NCBI RefSeq assembly: GCF_900107255.1
Contig: NZ_FNPH01000013.1
Location: forward strand, 1 to 64,000
DNA from: Micromonospora pattaloongensis
GTDB lineage: Bacteria > Actinomycetota > Actinomycetes > Mycobacteriales > Micromonosporaceae
DNA: 64,000 bases
Reading direction: 5' to 3'
This document shows positions 16,507-26,242 of this stretch, one piece after another. The translations under genes were made by a program, and so were the position numbers. Position 1 is the stretch's first letter. Each line of letters starts with the position of its first letter. The notes under the pieces were generated by a model that worked only from the letters and a program-made list of their open reading frames with translations, had not been told where the DNA came from and ran no database searches.

Positions 16507-18021
16507 TCAGACGGGACGCCGGCCAGTGGAGATCCACAGCACCAGCCCGCCGAGGGCGGAGACAGCCGCCTGCGCCAGCACCGCGTGCCACGCCAACTCT
16601 CGAGAGGATGTCACGGCGACCATGACCGGAAGGGTCAGCACGGCCAGCACGTCGATCCCGTTCACCAGCCAGAGCAGCATCCCTGAGGGGAAGGCGCCGA
16701 ACGGTGTCTCGATGAGCGTGCTGCCGATGCTCGACGCGCTCGCCCGCGCCCGCTGCATGGCGGCCAGCGCGGCGGCGGGCCCGGTGGCCACGCCGAGTAT
16801 CCACCAGGGTCCGCTGAGCACACCCGCCACTTGGAGGCCGGCCATTGCCAGCGCGGCCCAGGACGCTGCCAGCAGGCTCGGCATCACGAGACGCTGGACG
16901 GCCACTTGCCGCCGTGACAGCCCCATCAGCCGCACCATCGACGGGTTCGCCGCATCGCTGTGTGTCGGTTCGCCGCAGAGGCCGGCTGCGGCCATCGCGC
17001 CCAGCAGGAACAGCATGATCAGCGCCCAGAGGGGGCCGTCCGCCAGTGCGGCCGGGGCTGCGGCGAGCGCGGCCAGCCATGGGAGCCGGCCGGCCTTGCG
17101 TCGTACCAGAAGCAGGTCCTGTGCCAGCAGTGGGGGAATGCCGCGGCGACGAAGGAGGCCGCTGGTCCGGATGCCGGTGCGGTTCCGCCAGAACCGCCGG
17201 GTGCTCAGCTCGCTCAGGAAAGAGGGTTCCGCGGCGTAGACCACGTCGGCGTACGCGCAGGTGATCGCGGATGCCTCGATGATCCGGTGGATCGGCCAGC
17301 GGTCCACACCGGCCCAGGCGCGGGCCAGCCCGATCGCCGCCGCGATACCGGCGGCGAGGGACACCACCAGTGTCGTCGGCGTCGTGGCGGGCAGCGACGG
17401 CTGTGGTGACGGTTCCGGGACCACTTGCGCGCCGACGAGTGCTGCCAGGAGCGCCGCAGCGGCGAGGGAACCTGCGGTGTCGAAGATCCGTGCGGCGGCC
17501 CTCGTCCGCTGGGCCCGCACTGCCGCGCATGCCAGCGCAAAGGTCGCGGCGCAGCCGCCAGCGACGGTCGTCAGGAGCTGCGCGGGTGATACCGGCCGGG
17601 TGGCGGCGTGTCCCGCGACGGCAACTCCGGCGAGAACGCCGACCAGCACTGCGGCGGTGACGGTCAGCAGGAACGCCGGTGCCGACAGCGTGCGACGGGG
17701 CACCGGAGCGGTCAGCAGCCACGTCGCGTCGCCGCGACCCACCACCACGGGGCCCAGTTGCCGGAGTACGCCGTAGAAGCCGAGCAGGGCCAACCCGACC
17801 GTGGCCGGGGCACTGACCGACGACGAAGAGCCCGCCGGCCAGACCAGGGCGAGCGCCGGTTGACCGACCAGCGCGACCGCCATCGCCAGTGCCAGCAGCA
17901 CCGAGTAGACGGTGGTCGGCTCCACCCGACCGTTCGCGGCGATCTGTCGCTGCCTGATCCAGCGGCGTACCTGCGGTGCCGACGTCCCGGCTGCGGACCG
18001 GATGTCGTTGGTCACGGTCAC
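16507..18021 (-). CDS. ABC exporter membrane subunit (DUF6297-like)
   Basis: A 504-residue membrane protein from the GTG at 18021 (or 18015). The first 40 residues are cytoplasmic. About ten to twelve hydrophobic helices follow, with a long internal cytoplasmic loop containing RRFWRNRTGIRTSGLLRRRGIPPLLAQDLLLVRRKAGRLPW. The ABC ATPase gene ends 31 bases upstream, so this is its membrane partner. From memory it resembles a DUF6297-type permease that pairs with small ATPases in actinomycetes; I could not verify this. It is last of the four minus-strand genes beginning with the Rhs protein at 26000. Confidence 0.7.
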   Translation of the reverse strand: MTVTNDIRSAAGTSAPQVRRWIRQRQIAANGRVEPTTVYSVLLALAMAVALVGQPALALVWPAGSSSSVSAPATVGLALLGFYGVLRQLGPVVVGRGDATWLLTAPVPRRTLSAPAFLLTVTAAVLVGVLAGVAVAGHAATRPVSPAQLLTTVAGGCAATFALACAAVRAQRTRAAARIFDTAGSLAAAALLAALVGAQVVPEPSPQPSLPATTPTTLVVSLAAGIAAAIGLARAWAGVDRWPIHRIIEASAITCAYADVVYAAEPSFLSELSTRRFWRNRTGIRTSGLLRRRGIPPLLAQDLLLVRRKAGRLPWLAALAAAPAALADGPLWALIMLFLLGAMAAAGLCGEPTHSDAANPSMVRLMGLSRRQVAVQRLVMPSLLAASWAALAMAGLQVAGVLSGPWWILGVATGPAAALAAMQRARASASSIGSTLIETPFGAFPSGMLLWLVNGIDVLAVLTLPVMVAVTSSRELAWHAVLAQAAVSALGGLVLWISTGRRPV

Positions 18022-18052
18022 GGTCGGCGCGTCTCGCCGTCGTGGCCGGCCG

Positions 18053-18751
18053 TCACCGGGAGCCGCCCAGCACGACCCGGTCGGCGCCCACCGCACCCAG
18101 GAAGTCGTCGTCGTGACTTGCCATGAGCAGCGTCCCGCCGGACGTGACGTAGGACCGCAGGCATGCCGCGACCTCGCGCTTGACCGCATGGTCGAGTCGC
18201 TGCTCGGGCTCGTCGAGCACGAGCAGGCGACTCGGTCGGACGAGTGTCGCGGCCAGGAGAAAGCGCTGGCGCTGCCCGGAGGACAGCGTTCCCGGCAGGG
18301 CGTCCGCCAGACCGGCGAGGCCGAGCGTGTCGGTGAGTTCCTCGATCCGGCCGTCGTTCGGGTCGCAGCCATTGGCCAGGCGCACCAGGTCCAGGTGCTC
18401 CCGGACCGTCAGCCCCTGGTACCAGCTCGGTGACTCGACCGTCGTGGCTACTTGTCGCCAGAAGCCGACAGTCCGGCCCGGCTGCTCGGCGAAGACGGTC
18501 ACGATGCCGTCCGTGGGTTCCTGGAGGCCGGCCACGCAGCGCAGCAAGGTCGACTTCCCGACACCGTTCTCGCCGGTGACGGCGCAGGCGGAGCCTTCCG
18601 GCAGGCGCAGGCTGAAACCGTCGAGGACCGTGACGCTGCCGTACGAGACTCGAAGACTGTCGACCACGACGGCCTGAGTGGAACCGAGGACTCCCGCACT
18701 CACGGAATTCGTCTCACGTCGTCGACTCCCACTGACCCGGTTGTCTGTCAT
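18053..18751 (-). CDS. ABC transporter ATP-binding protein
   Basis: A 232-residue ABC ATPase. The motifs are Walker A GENGVGKST, signature LSSGQRQRFLLA, Walker B RLLVLDEPEQRLD and the H-loop LLMASHDDD. The acidic residue after Walker B is present, so it should hydrolyse ATP. It lies 33 bases after the DUF4240 gene and 31 bases before the membrane subunit, so all are probably one transcript. The short linkers suggest a dedicated transporter rather than a housekeeping one. Confidence 0.88.
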   Translation of the reverse strand: MTDNRVSGSRRRETNSVSAGVLGSTQAVVVDSLRVSYGSVTVLDGFSLRLPEGSACAVTGENGVGKSTLLRCVAGLQEPTDGIVTVFAEQPGRTVGFWRQVATTVESPSWYQGLTVREHLDLVRLANGCDPNDGRIEELTDTLGLAGLADALPGTLSSGQRQRFLLAATLVRPSRLLVLDEPEQRLDHAVKREVAACLRSYVTSGGTLLMASHDDDFLGAVGADRVVLGGSR

Positions 18752-18784
18752 GACGACCGTCGAGATCGGCGCAGCGCCGCGAGA

Positions 18785-19585
18785 TCATCGGTGTTTGCGG
18801 CGTAGTTCCTTCAGCCGGGCTGCCCGGTCCGCGCTCCGCGGGTCCTCCGGCTCGGCGTTCGCCGGCCACGGCGTCGCGGGCGGGGCGGGCAGCCTGAGCT
18901 TCGCCGTGACGGCCCGCATGATGCGGGTGACGTCCTCGGCGGCCAGCCTGGCCGCAACGCCCGGCGGCCGGTGCAGCAAGCGCTGGAGCGGAAACCGGAA
19001 GTCGGCCCGGACGATGCGGCCGCCGGTGCGCACGGTGCCGCCGTCGTCGTCGGTGAGCTCGATGACGAGTTCCAGCCGCTCCCGGCCGGCGGCCGCCCAC
19101 CATGACCGCCAGTCGTCACGGGCGTCCAGCGCCGTGGCGATCTCGTGAACCGCGTCGGCATAGGAGAGCCAGTGCCCGGTGCTTCCGAACACCAGCGGCC
19201 GGCACCAGCCCGGCGGCCCGACGATCCGCTCGAACACGCGGCCCAACCGGTCGGCTTCGCTGAAGGACCACCGCCGGGTCTTCACCACGGCCGGCTCCGC
19301 GCGGACCGACCCGTACACGTCGGGCCCCGCCGCCACCACCGCCAGCAGCAGATTTTCCAGCGCCGTGCCGGTCAGCGGCAGCGGCTCGACGCCCGGGGGG
19401 TCCGACACATCACCGACCGGCAGGCCCAGGAACCGGCTTCCGTCCAGGGCGCGCACCATCTCATCGAGTCGCTGCTGGAACGCGGCCGCCCGGTCACCCA
19501 GCTCGCCGCAGAGGCGCGCCACCGTTCGCTCGTCGGCCACCCCGCCGAGCGAACGGATCAACGCCCAGAACTCCTCATCGGTCAC
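18785..19585 (-). CDS. DUF4240-domain protein, candidate immunity factor for the Rhs toxin
   Basis: A 266-residue cytoplasmic protein from the GTG at 19585 (VTDEEFWALIRSLGG). The N-terminal part matches DUF4240: a helical WALI segment, an RLCGELGDRAAAFQQRLDEMVRAL segment, and FGSTGHWLSYADAVHEIA further on. The C-terminal 100 residues are charged. DUF4240 has no assigned activity that I can state. The gene follows the Rhs gene by 65 bases on the same strand, the usual position for an immunity gene of a polymorphic toxin; the immunity role is an inference from position only. A start further upstream in frame is not supported. Confidence 0.65.
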   Translation of the reverse strand: MTDEEFWALIRSLGGVADERTVARLCGELGDRAAAFQQRLDEMVRALDGSRFLGLPVGDVSDPPGVEPLPLTGTALENLLLAVVAAGPDVYGSVRAEPAVVKTRRWSFSEADRLGRVFERIVGPPGWCRPLVFGSTGHWLSYADAVHEIATALDARDDWRSWWAAAGRERLELVIELTDDDGGTVRTGGRIVRADFRFPLQRLLHRPPGVAARLAAEDVTRIMRAVTAKLRLPAPPATPWPANAEPEDPRSADRAARLKELRRKHR

Positions 19586-19649
19586 GAGAACACGTCCCCG
19601 GAAGGCAGGCCGGTCCGCGCCCCGGAACGGGGCGCGGACCGGCGGGATG

Positions 19650-22600
19650 TCAGCGGCAACTGTCGTACTGCCCGGGCGGGCAGTGCCAGTGCCGGGCGAC
19701 ATATTTCAGGATCTGGGCGGCTTCCCAACGGCGGGCATTGTACCAGCCGCGGAGTCCCCATCGGATGATGGTGTACCGGCAGCCTGAGCTGACCCCGTAG
19801 TAGCGGTTGCACGTGGAGATTTGGCTGGCCGGGCGGCTGGCCCCGACCGAGGAGATGCCGTACTTCCAGATGCGGCCGTAGTAATGAATCATGTACCCGA
19901 TGTAGGGCCGCTTGTCGGTGAGCGACTTGCGCGTCAGCTTGCCGGGCCATGGCACCTTCGGGCGGATGCGGGGCACCGCGATGGTGCAGCCCGCGACGTA
20001 GCAGTAGTACGCGATGACCCACAGCACGAGCAGGATGATCACGGCGACAGCCAGCACCGCGAGCGTCCCCGCGGCAACCGGCAGGAGCACCACCGCGGCC
20101 TGACCGTCCGCGTCGAGGAAGTTGATCGGGTCGGCCGGGTAGATGTAGCTGTTGCTGTTGCCGCCCTCGATCGGGTCGCGGGACAGGAAGCGCCCGGTCC
20201 CCGGGTCGTAGATGCGGGCACCCATCAGGATCATGTCGGTGACCGTCTCGGCGTTGCGCTGCCGGTCGCCCAGCCAGCCGTACCGGGGTTTGGTCTCCGC
20301 CGCGACGACGCCGTACTCGTCCATGACCACGACCGTCGGCGACTCGCCTCCAGTAAGCGGCAGCACCAGGTTGACGTCGCCGTGCAGGTTGGTCAGGAGC
20401 AGGGCCGTCCCGCCGGAGCTTCCGGTGTTCGCGACGAGCTTCCCGCTCACCGAGGTGACGTTGCGGATCACGTCGCCGGCGCCGTTCTCGACCGTCCAGC
20501 GGGGGCTGTCGCCGTCGGCGCCGTAGTGGTTCAGCTTCGCCTGCGAGGGCTGCCAGGTGCCGCTGACGTTGGTCTCCACCGTCCAGGATCGGTAGCGATG
20601 TGCGGCGTCGAGTGTCCAGGTCTGCCGCTTGCCGTTGCCGACCAACTCCCGGGCCTTGTCGTTGGTGAAGTAGCCGACCGTACGGCCCCCGGGCAGCGCG
20701 GTCGTGCGGCCCAGTGCGTCGTAGGTGTACCCGGTGTCGACGAGCCGGTCCGCCGAGTCGTACGTGTGGGTCTGCACGATGTCGCCGCTGGTCGGGCACT
20801 CCGCACCCGGGTTGCCGGTCGCGGTCTTCTTGGCCGTACGGTTCGAGTTCTTGTCGAATTCGTAGAGGCGCCGGGTGCAGGTGCCGGCCAGCACGTCGTT
20901 CACCTCAACCAGCCGGCCCACCGAGTCGTAGCGGTAGCGTTGGGTGGACAGCTCACCCGGCACGCCGGTGTGCGAGAGCCACTGCCCGTGCACCGACGAG
21001 GTGACCGCGTCGCTCATGACGACCGTGCCGTCCGAGTCCCGCGTGTAGGTCCGTGAGGTCGGCGCCCCGGCCGGGTCGGACTGGTTGCGGACGGTGAAAC
21101 CGCCGGGCAGCTTCTCCTCGGCCAGGTCGCCGTCGCGGTCGTAGCGGGCGCCGAACACTCCGGCGACCGAGTCGGTCATGCCGGTCGGCAACCCCCGCGG
21201 GTCGATCGCCAGGTCGTAGCTGTACGCGACCGTCGACGGTGACGAGTCGCTGACCTGCACGATCCGGTTCAGGCTGTCGTACGTGGTGGTGGTGACGCCC
21301 GCGTCCGCGTCGGTGTAGGAGACCAGGCGGCCGAGCTTGTCGTACGCCCGCGTGATGGTGCCGCCGGTCGGCGAGGTGGTGCGGGTGAGCAGCCCGCTCA
21401 CCGGGTCGTACTCGCTGGTGCTGACCGGCGCCGCCGTGCCGATGCCGGACGTGACGGTCAGGCTTCCCTGCCGTCCGGCATCGTCGTAGGTCAGGGTCGA
21501 CGTCGTGGTCACGCCGTTCGCCGTGGTCGTCTCCTTGGTGCGTTCACCGTGCCGGCCGTACTCGTAGGTCTTGGTCGGCAGCTTGGCCGGCGCGGAACCG
21601 CCGCCCGTGATGTCCCCGCCGGGGCCGGTCGAACAGAGCAACCCTTCCCACTCCGGCCGGCCACCGCACGGCGCGGAACCGGCACCGGTGTAGTAGGTGT
21701 TCACGGTCGTTCCGGCGTCGTTGTCGGCGCTCTTCGGCTGCCACGCACGGGTCACGCGGCCCTGATCGTCGTGGCTCACGCGGCGGGAGATGGCGAGGCC
21801 GGCCGGGTCGTGGGTATAGAGGTTGGCCAGGCCGGCCTCCCAGTCGTACCCGATGGTGGACACCCGGGCGTCCGCCATCAGACCGGGGAACTGCCGCAAC
21901 TCGGCGCCCGCGGTCTCCTTGGTGATCTGGTGTTCGATGTTCGCGCTGCCGTCGGTCGGGCGGCCCACGTCGTACTCGTTGAGCGTGCGGGAACGTGCGA
22001 TCACCGCCGTGCCCGCCGGGATCACCACCGTGCCGTTCCGGCTCAGGTTGTTCGCCAGCGTGATCGTCCGGATCGGGCCGAGCACTTCGCGCTCCTCGTT
22101 ACCCTCCCGGTCGAAGGTGGTGCGCGTGGAGAGCAACTCGGCGCGCTGGGCGACCGTCAGGTCCCATAGGCCGAGGGTGACCAGCTCGTCGCGGTCGGCC
22201 TGGGTCATGCCCAGGGCGCGGGCCCGGTTCGCGGCGGTGAGCTCGCGGACGACGTTGCCGAACCGGTCGTGCTCGGTGGTGGCGATGTTGCCGGCCGCGT
22301 CGCTGGTGTTCACCTCCGCACCCGAGGCGTTCAGGTAGTAGACCAGCGCCCGCTTGTAGCCGTTCGCGTCGAGGTCGGGGCCGTGGTGCGAGGCGGGGAC
22401 GGCGTCCGGCGGGAAGATCGCCGTGCCGTCGGTCGGCAGGTCGGTCTGACCCCAGTTCCGCACATCCGAGGCGCCCAACGCGTACGGGGCACGGGCCCCG
22501 CTCAGCGGCACGTTGTAGACGACCGACAGCGTGCCGGTGCCGTCCACCTGGTCGGCCGTACCGGTCCGTAGCGTCGGCCGGGACACCTTGAGCAGCATCC

Positions 22601-25600
22601 CGTCCCCGCCGGTCGCCCCGCCCACGTTGCCGTAGGTGAAGGTCCACGGCAGCTGCCCGGGCGGCGTCAGGCTCAGCACCCGGCCCGCCGCGTCATAGGT
22701 GTACGCGGTCTTGAGCGCCGGGCTGGTCCGCGGATCCCAGTCCTCGCGCAGCCGCCCCGCGTCGTCGTAGGCGTACTGCGCGACCGTCGTGGCGGTGGCA
22801 CCGCTCGCCCCCGGCGAGGTCGCCCAGAGCTTGACCTGCACGACGCGGCCGGCGAAGTCGCCCAGCGCCGACGGCGTCGCGGTGGTCGTTGTCGCGTAGA
22901 TCAGTTCCAGGGCCCGGCAGCCCTTGGTCGTCATCGCGGCGAGGCAGGTGGCCGCGTCCACCGCGCTGGTCGGCGCGATGATCCGCTTGGGTCGGGCCAT
23001 CGTCTTGCCGTCCACCACGACCTTTTCCGAGACCACCTTGGTGGTGGAGTCGTCCAGGCCCGCGATCAGCGATTCGGTGACCTGCCAGTCCGGTGCCGCG
23101 GGGTCGACCTTGGCGAACGTGACGACGTTGCCCTCGGCGTCGGTCAGCTGGAACTGGCCGGTGAACGAGCCGGTGAGCGTCGCCGACTCGCTGCCGGGCT
23201 CGCCCACCCACGTCCCGTTCGGACCGGCCGTGAAGTGCGCTGGGGTCCCGTCCTCGCCGATCACATCGAGCGAGGTGGCGGACGTCTTGGTCAGATGGGT
23301 GTAGCCGGCCCCCGGCCGGTCGGCGACGATTCCCGCGACCCACTGGGGCCCGAAGATCGGGACCTGGCCCTCGCGCACGCCCGCTGCCGGGCTGCGCGAC
23401 GACGCGGTGCGGCTCATCGACATGCCGAAGAAGGTCGCCTCGGAGCCGCTGAGCTCGAAGTCACCGGTGAGCAGGTTCAACCTGCCCGGTCCGGCGGCGA
23501 TGTCCTCGGCGCCCGGGGCGTTGCGGTCGACCACGAGCGCCAGCGGCTGGGTCGAGCCGCTGCCGCCCGGCCCGATGAAGTCCGCCTTCAGCTCGATGTT
23601 GCCGTCCAGCGAGACGGTGTCGAGCACGTTCCAGGTCAGCGGCGCGTTCTTGCCGTTCGTGAGCGGCACCGGCCAGGACGCCACAGGCTGCCCGGCGTCG
23701 GTCACGTGTGCCAGGGGGATCGGCGCCCACGCCTCGGTCGACGAGCGGCGCCAGGAGAAGGAGACCCGGTCGAAACGAGCGCCGTCCGACTCCGCCGCGA
23801 GCACCACCCGTCGGGCGGTGCGCTGGCCGTCTGAGGGCGTCAGGAAGCCGCCAGGGCCGGCGTGGAATGTGTACGTCAGCGGCTGACTCGCGTTGTCGGC
23901 CTTGTCGACGGCCCGCACCTGCAGGCCGTGCGTCCCGTTGACCGCCGGGGTGACCGAGAACGTGACGGGGTTCGCCCGGCCGGCCGTCTCGATCCGGTTC
24001 CAGGTGATGCCGTCCAGCGACCATTCCAGCCACTGATGGTCGGTGCCGGCGGGCGGCGTGGCCGTGAACGACCCGGCTTGGCCGGCGCCGCGCACCCACT
24101 GCCCGGTCGGATAGTCGGTCGAGGTCAACGACGCGGGTGCGGACGGCGCGGCGGTGTCCACCACGAAGTTGGTATAGGCCGAGCCGATGGTGTCCCAGTG
24201 CGTGCCGTCGTAGGTGACGACCCTGAACTTGTAGGTCTTGCCGTGGGTGAGCAGCCCCGCCGGGACCTGGCCGGAGGCGGTCTGCCCGGCCGGAGTCCAG
24301 GGCGAGGTGAAACGGGTGATCAGCGCGTTGGTCGAGGCGTCGAGGACCTCGAAAGTGCCCTGGACCTTGTCGTTGTTCGTGTCGCCCGCGGTGTAGCGCA
24401 GCGTCGGCGTCACCGAGTTCACGTGGTAAGCGCTGCCGTGCAGGAAGTACGGCGGACCGGCCTGCAACTGCTTGGCCGTCCCTGGCCGGTAGTTGTAGGT
24501 CACCAGCAGCTTCGGAATGTTGCTCGCGGCGTTGCCGGAGTTGAACCGCTTCCAGTAAGTCGTGTCCGTCTCGCTGCCAGCCTTGAGGCCCATGCCGGAG
24601 CGCGATGACCGGAGCCCGGCCCACACCGAGACGAGATTGGTGATGTCCGCGTTGACATAGCCGTCGTTGTTGCAGTCCGGGTGACCCCGGGTCTCGGTCG
24701 ACGTGTGGTAGGCCGGGTCGGTGAGCATCGCCGGCTGGTTGGCCCAGCGGGTCGAGGTCGAGGCCTGGTCCGCCGGCCACACCTGCCACTGCCGCGCCTG
24801 GCAGGTCCAGGAATGATTGTTGTAGAGGCTCAGGCGCGCGCTCTGCACGATCGAGTCCGCGATCGGCGCGGTGTTCCAGGTGATGAACGACCGCGCGATC
24901 TTGGTGGTCCCGTCGCTGTTGCTGCTGCCCGGGTAGCCGATGAGCAGCTCGGTCGCGCTCGACAGGTCGGTGGTGACGCCCCGCTGCACGTAGGTGTCGA
25001 AGACGTTGCCCAGGTACCCGGTCGACGGGTCGACAGTCACCGGGTATTTCGTCGCCGGGTCGGCCAGGAACTTGGCGTCCGGCGTGACCAGCAGGTCCAC
25101 CTCGGCGCCGCGCTGCGCCAGCCGGAGCCCGACCGGGGCCGTGTGCGTGCGCTCGCCCGTACGCGGGTCGGTGGCGGCGTCCCACATGACCGGCGCGGGC
25201 ATCACTGCCTTCAGCTTGCCGGTCTTGCGGTCGGCGATGTCGACGCCGCCGTCCTTGTTCTGGGTCAGCTTCAGGCCCGGGGCCTTGAGCGGCAACGTGT
25301 ACGAGAAGTCCGTCGAGGCCGGGCGCTGGTTGACGCGGACGAACTGCTCGAAGCCGGTCCGGGTGGCTTCGACCACGAGGTCCGCACCGGGAACAGCGTC
25401 CACGTAGGTGGCCGTGGCGCCGTCGGCGACGGGGTTGGGCAGGTTGCCGCGCCAGCCGAGGGTGATCTTCCCGTCACCCTCCCCGAGCGTCAGGAAATCA
25501 CGCGACTTGGTCGCCCGCGCCTCGGTGAGCGAGCGGGGCGCGGCGCCCGTCCCCCCGGCAACGTGCAGTCCGAGCGGGTGCGCCCGCGACTCGACCGACC

Positions 25601-26000
25601 CGTCGGACCGGGGGTTGAACGTGACGTCCACGTCCACCCACTTGTCGTCTCGCTTGAACCGTACGGGTCCGCCGGCCAGCTCGGAGGTGAGTGATCCGTC
25701 CGGGTTCGCCCAGGTGGTGCTGTCCTCGGTGCGCTCGGACAGCGCCTCGACGCGCAGGCCGGAGAGTTTGGCGGCGACTCGCGCCGACCGAATGTCGGCG
25801 GCTTCCTTGGGGCGCGGCTGCGACGCGGCCGGGGCGGCCGGGGCGGCCGGCGCCGCGATGGCGGGCTGGGTCGGGATGCCCTGGGTCAGCGTTATCGCGA
25901 GCGGAAGCGGCAGGGCCGAGGCCAGTAGCCGACGCAGGCGCATTCGTCTGCGCCTGTCGCTGACGGCGAAAAGCTTGGACCTCCGTGGAAACCGATGCAT
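19650..26000 (-). CDS. Secreted Rhs/YD-repeat polymorphic toxin with GIY-YIG-like C-terminus
   Basis: A 2116-residue protein with AGAGGAG before the ATG at 26000. Residues 1-50 are a basic signal peptide (RRLLASALPLPLAITLTQG). There follow an Ala/Pro linker, a DNRLRE-like domain (about 320-500: YVQRGVTTDLSSATELLIGYP, SLYNNHSWTCQ), beta-sandwich domains to about 800, and YD repeats (about 950-1850, e.g. YDDAGRL, YDSLNRI, YDSVGRL). The Rhs core (GARIYDPGTGRFLSRDPIEGG) ends near 1967. The last 149 residues hold a membrane helix and then a nuclease-like domain: GYMIHYYGRIWKYGIS, RPASQIS, WEAAQILKY. Downstream are a DUF4240 gene and an ABC transporter. Confidence 0.85.
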   Translation of the reverse strand: MHRFPRRSKLFAVSDRRRRMRLRRLLASALPLPLAITLTQGIPTQPAIAAPAAPAAPAASQPRPKEAADIRSARVAAKLSGLRVEALSERTEDSTTWANPDGSLTSELAGGPVRFKRDDKWVDVDVTFNPRSDGSVESRAHPLGLHVAGGTGAAPRSLTEARATKSRDFLTLGEGDGKITLGWRGNLPNPVADGATATYVDAVPGADLVVEATRTGFEQFVRVNQRPASTDFSYTLPLKAPGLKLTQNKDGGVDIADRKTGKLKAVMPAPVMWDAATDPRTGERTHTAPVGLRLAQRGAEVDLLVTPDAKFLADPATKYPVTVDPSTGYLGNVFDTYVQRGVTTDLSSATELLIGYPGSSNSDGTTKIARSFITWNTAPIADSIVQSARLSLYNNHSWTCQARQWQVWPADQASTSTRWANQPAMLTDPAYHTSTETRGHPDCNNDGYVNADITNLVSVWAGLRSSRSGMGLKAGSETDTTYWKRFNSGNAASNIPKLLVTYNYRPGTAKQLQAGPPYFLHGSAYHVNSVTPTLRYTAGDTNNDKVQGTFEVLDASTNALITRFTSPWTPAGQTASGQVPAGLLTHGKTYKFRVVTYDGTHWDTIGSAYTNFVVDTAAPSAPASLTSTDYPTGQWVRGAGQAGSFTATPPAGTDHQWLEWSLDGITWNRIETAGRANPVTFSVTPAVNGTHGLQVRAVDKADNASQPLTYTFHAGPGGFLTPSDGQRTARRVVLAAESDGARFDRVSFSWRRSSTEAWAPIPLAHVTDAGQPVASWPVPLTNGKNAPLTWNVLDTVSLDGNIELKADFIGPGGSGSTQPLALVVDRNAPGAEDIAAGPGRLNLLTGDFELSGSEATFFGMSMSRTASSRSPAAGVREGQVPIFGPQWVAGIVADRPGAGYTHLTKTSATSLDVIGEDGTPAHFTAGPNGTWVGEPGSESATLTGSFTGQFQLTDAEGNVVTFAKVDPAAPDWQVTESLIAGLDDSTTKVVSEKVVVDGKTMARPKRIIAPTSAVDAATCLAAMTTKGCRALELIYATTTTATPSALGDFAGRVVQVKLWATSPGASGATATTVAQYAYDDAGRLREDWDPRTSPALKTAYTYDAAGRVLSLTPPGQLPWTFTYGNVGGATGGDGMLLKVSRPTLRTGTADQVDGTGTLSVVYNVPLSGARAPYALGASDVRNWGQTDLPTDGTAIFPPDAVPASHHGPDLDANGYKRALVYYLNASGAEVNTSDAAGNIATTEHDRFGNVVRELTAANRARALGMTQADRDELVTLGLWDLTVAQRAELLSTRTTFDREGNEEREVLGPIRTITLANNLSRNGTVVIPAGTAVIARSRTLNEYDVGRPTDGSANIEHQITKETAGAELRQFPGLMADARVSTIGYDWEAGLANLYTHDPAGLAISRRVSHDDQGRVTRAWQPKSADNDAGTTVNTYYTGAGSAPCGGRPEWEGLLCSTGPGGDITGGGSAPAKLPTKTYEYGRHGERTKETTTANGVTTTSTLTYDDAGRQGSLTVTSGIGTAAPVSTSEYDPVSGLLTRTTSPTGGTITRAYDKLGRLVSYTDADAGVTTTTYDSLNRIVQVSDSSPSTVAYSYDLAIDPRGLPTGMTDSVAGVFGARYDRDGDLAEEKLPGGFTVRNQSDPAGAPTSRTYTRDSDGTVVMSDAVTSSVHGQWLSHTGVPGELSTQRYRYDSVGRLVEVNDVLAGTCTRRLYEFDKNSNRTAKKTATGNPGAECPTSGDIVQTHTYDSADRLVDTGYTYDALGRTTALPGGRTVGYFTNDKARELVGNGKRQTWTLDAAHRYRSWTVETNVSGTWQPSQAKLNHYGADGDSPRWTVENGAGDVIRNVTSVSGKLVANTGSSGGTALLLTNLHGDVNLVLPLTGGESPTVVVMDEYGVVAAETKPRYGWLGDRQRNAETVTDMILMGARIYDPGTGRFLSRDPIEGGNSNSYIYPADPINFLDADGQAAVVLLPVAAGTLAVLAVAVIILLVLWVIAYYCYVAGCTIAVPRIRPKVPWPGKLTRKSLTDKRPYIGYMIHYYGRIWKYGISSVGASRPASQISTCNRYYGVSSGCRYTIIRWGLRGWYNARRWEAAQILKYVARHWHCPPGQYDSCR

Positions 26001-26242
26001 TCCACTCCTCTAATATGGACAAACACCGCGACTCGCTACGGTGCCTGTCGATTTGTAGGAAGGTTTTACCACGCCGTCAGCGGCCCGCGATGCCCTCGAC
26101 CGCCGGGGCTGCTGCGAGGACTCTCGGTTGTCCAACTGTCCGCAACTGATACGTGCCGTACCCTGGGTGGGGCGAACGGGTTGCGCTTCGCGCGCGACGG
26201 GTGGACCTCCTCAGGCCGGCAGGCCCGCCGATACACTCGATC
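26001..26242. promoter_or_regulatory. Divergent intergenic region between Rhs and GNAT genes
   Basis: This 242-base spacer must hold promoters in both directions. On the minus strand an AT-rich CATATTAG at about 26009-26016 sits next to the AGAGGAG ribosome-binding site of the Rhs gene. No convincing -35 box can be named. No small gene is supported. Confidence 0.35.
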
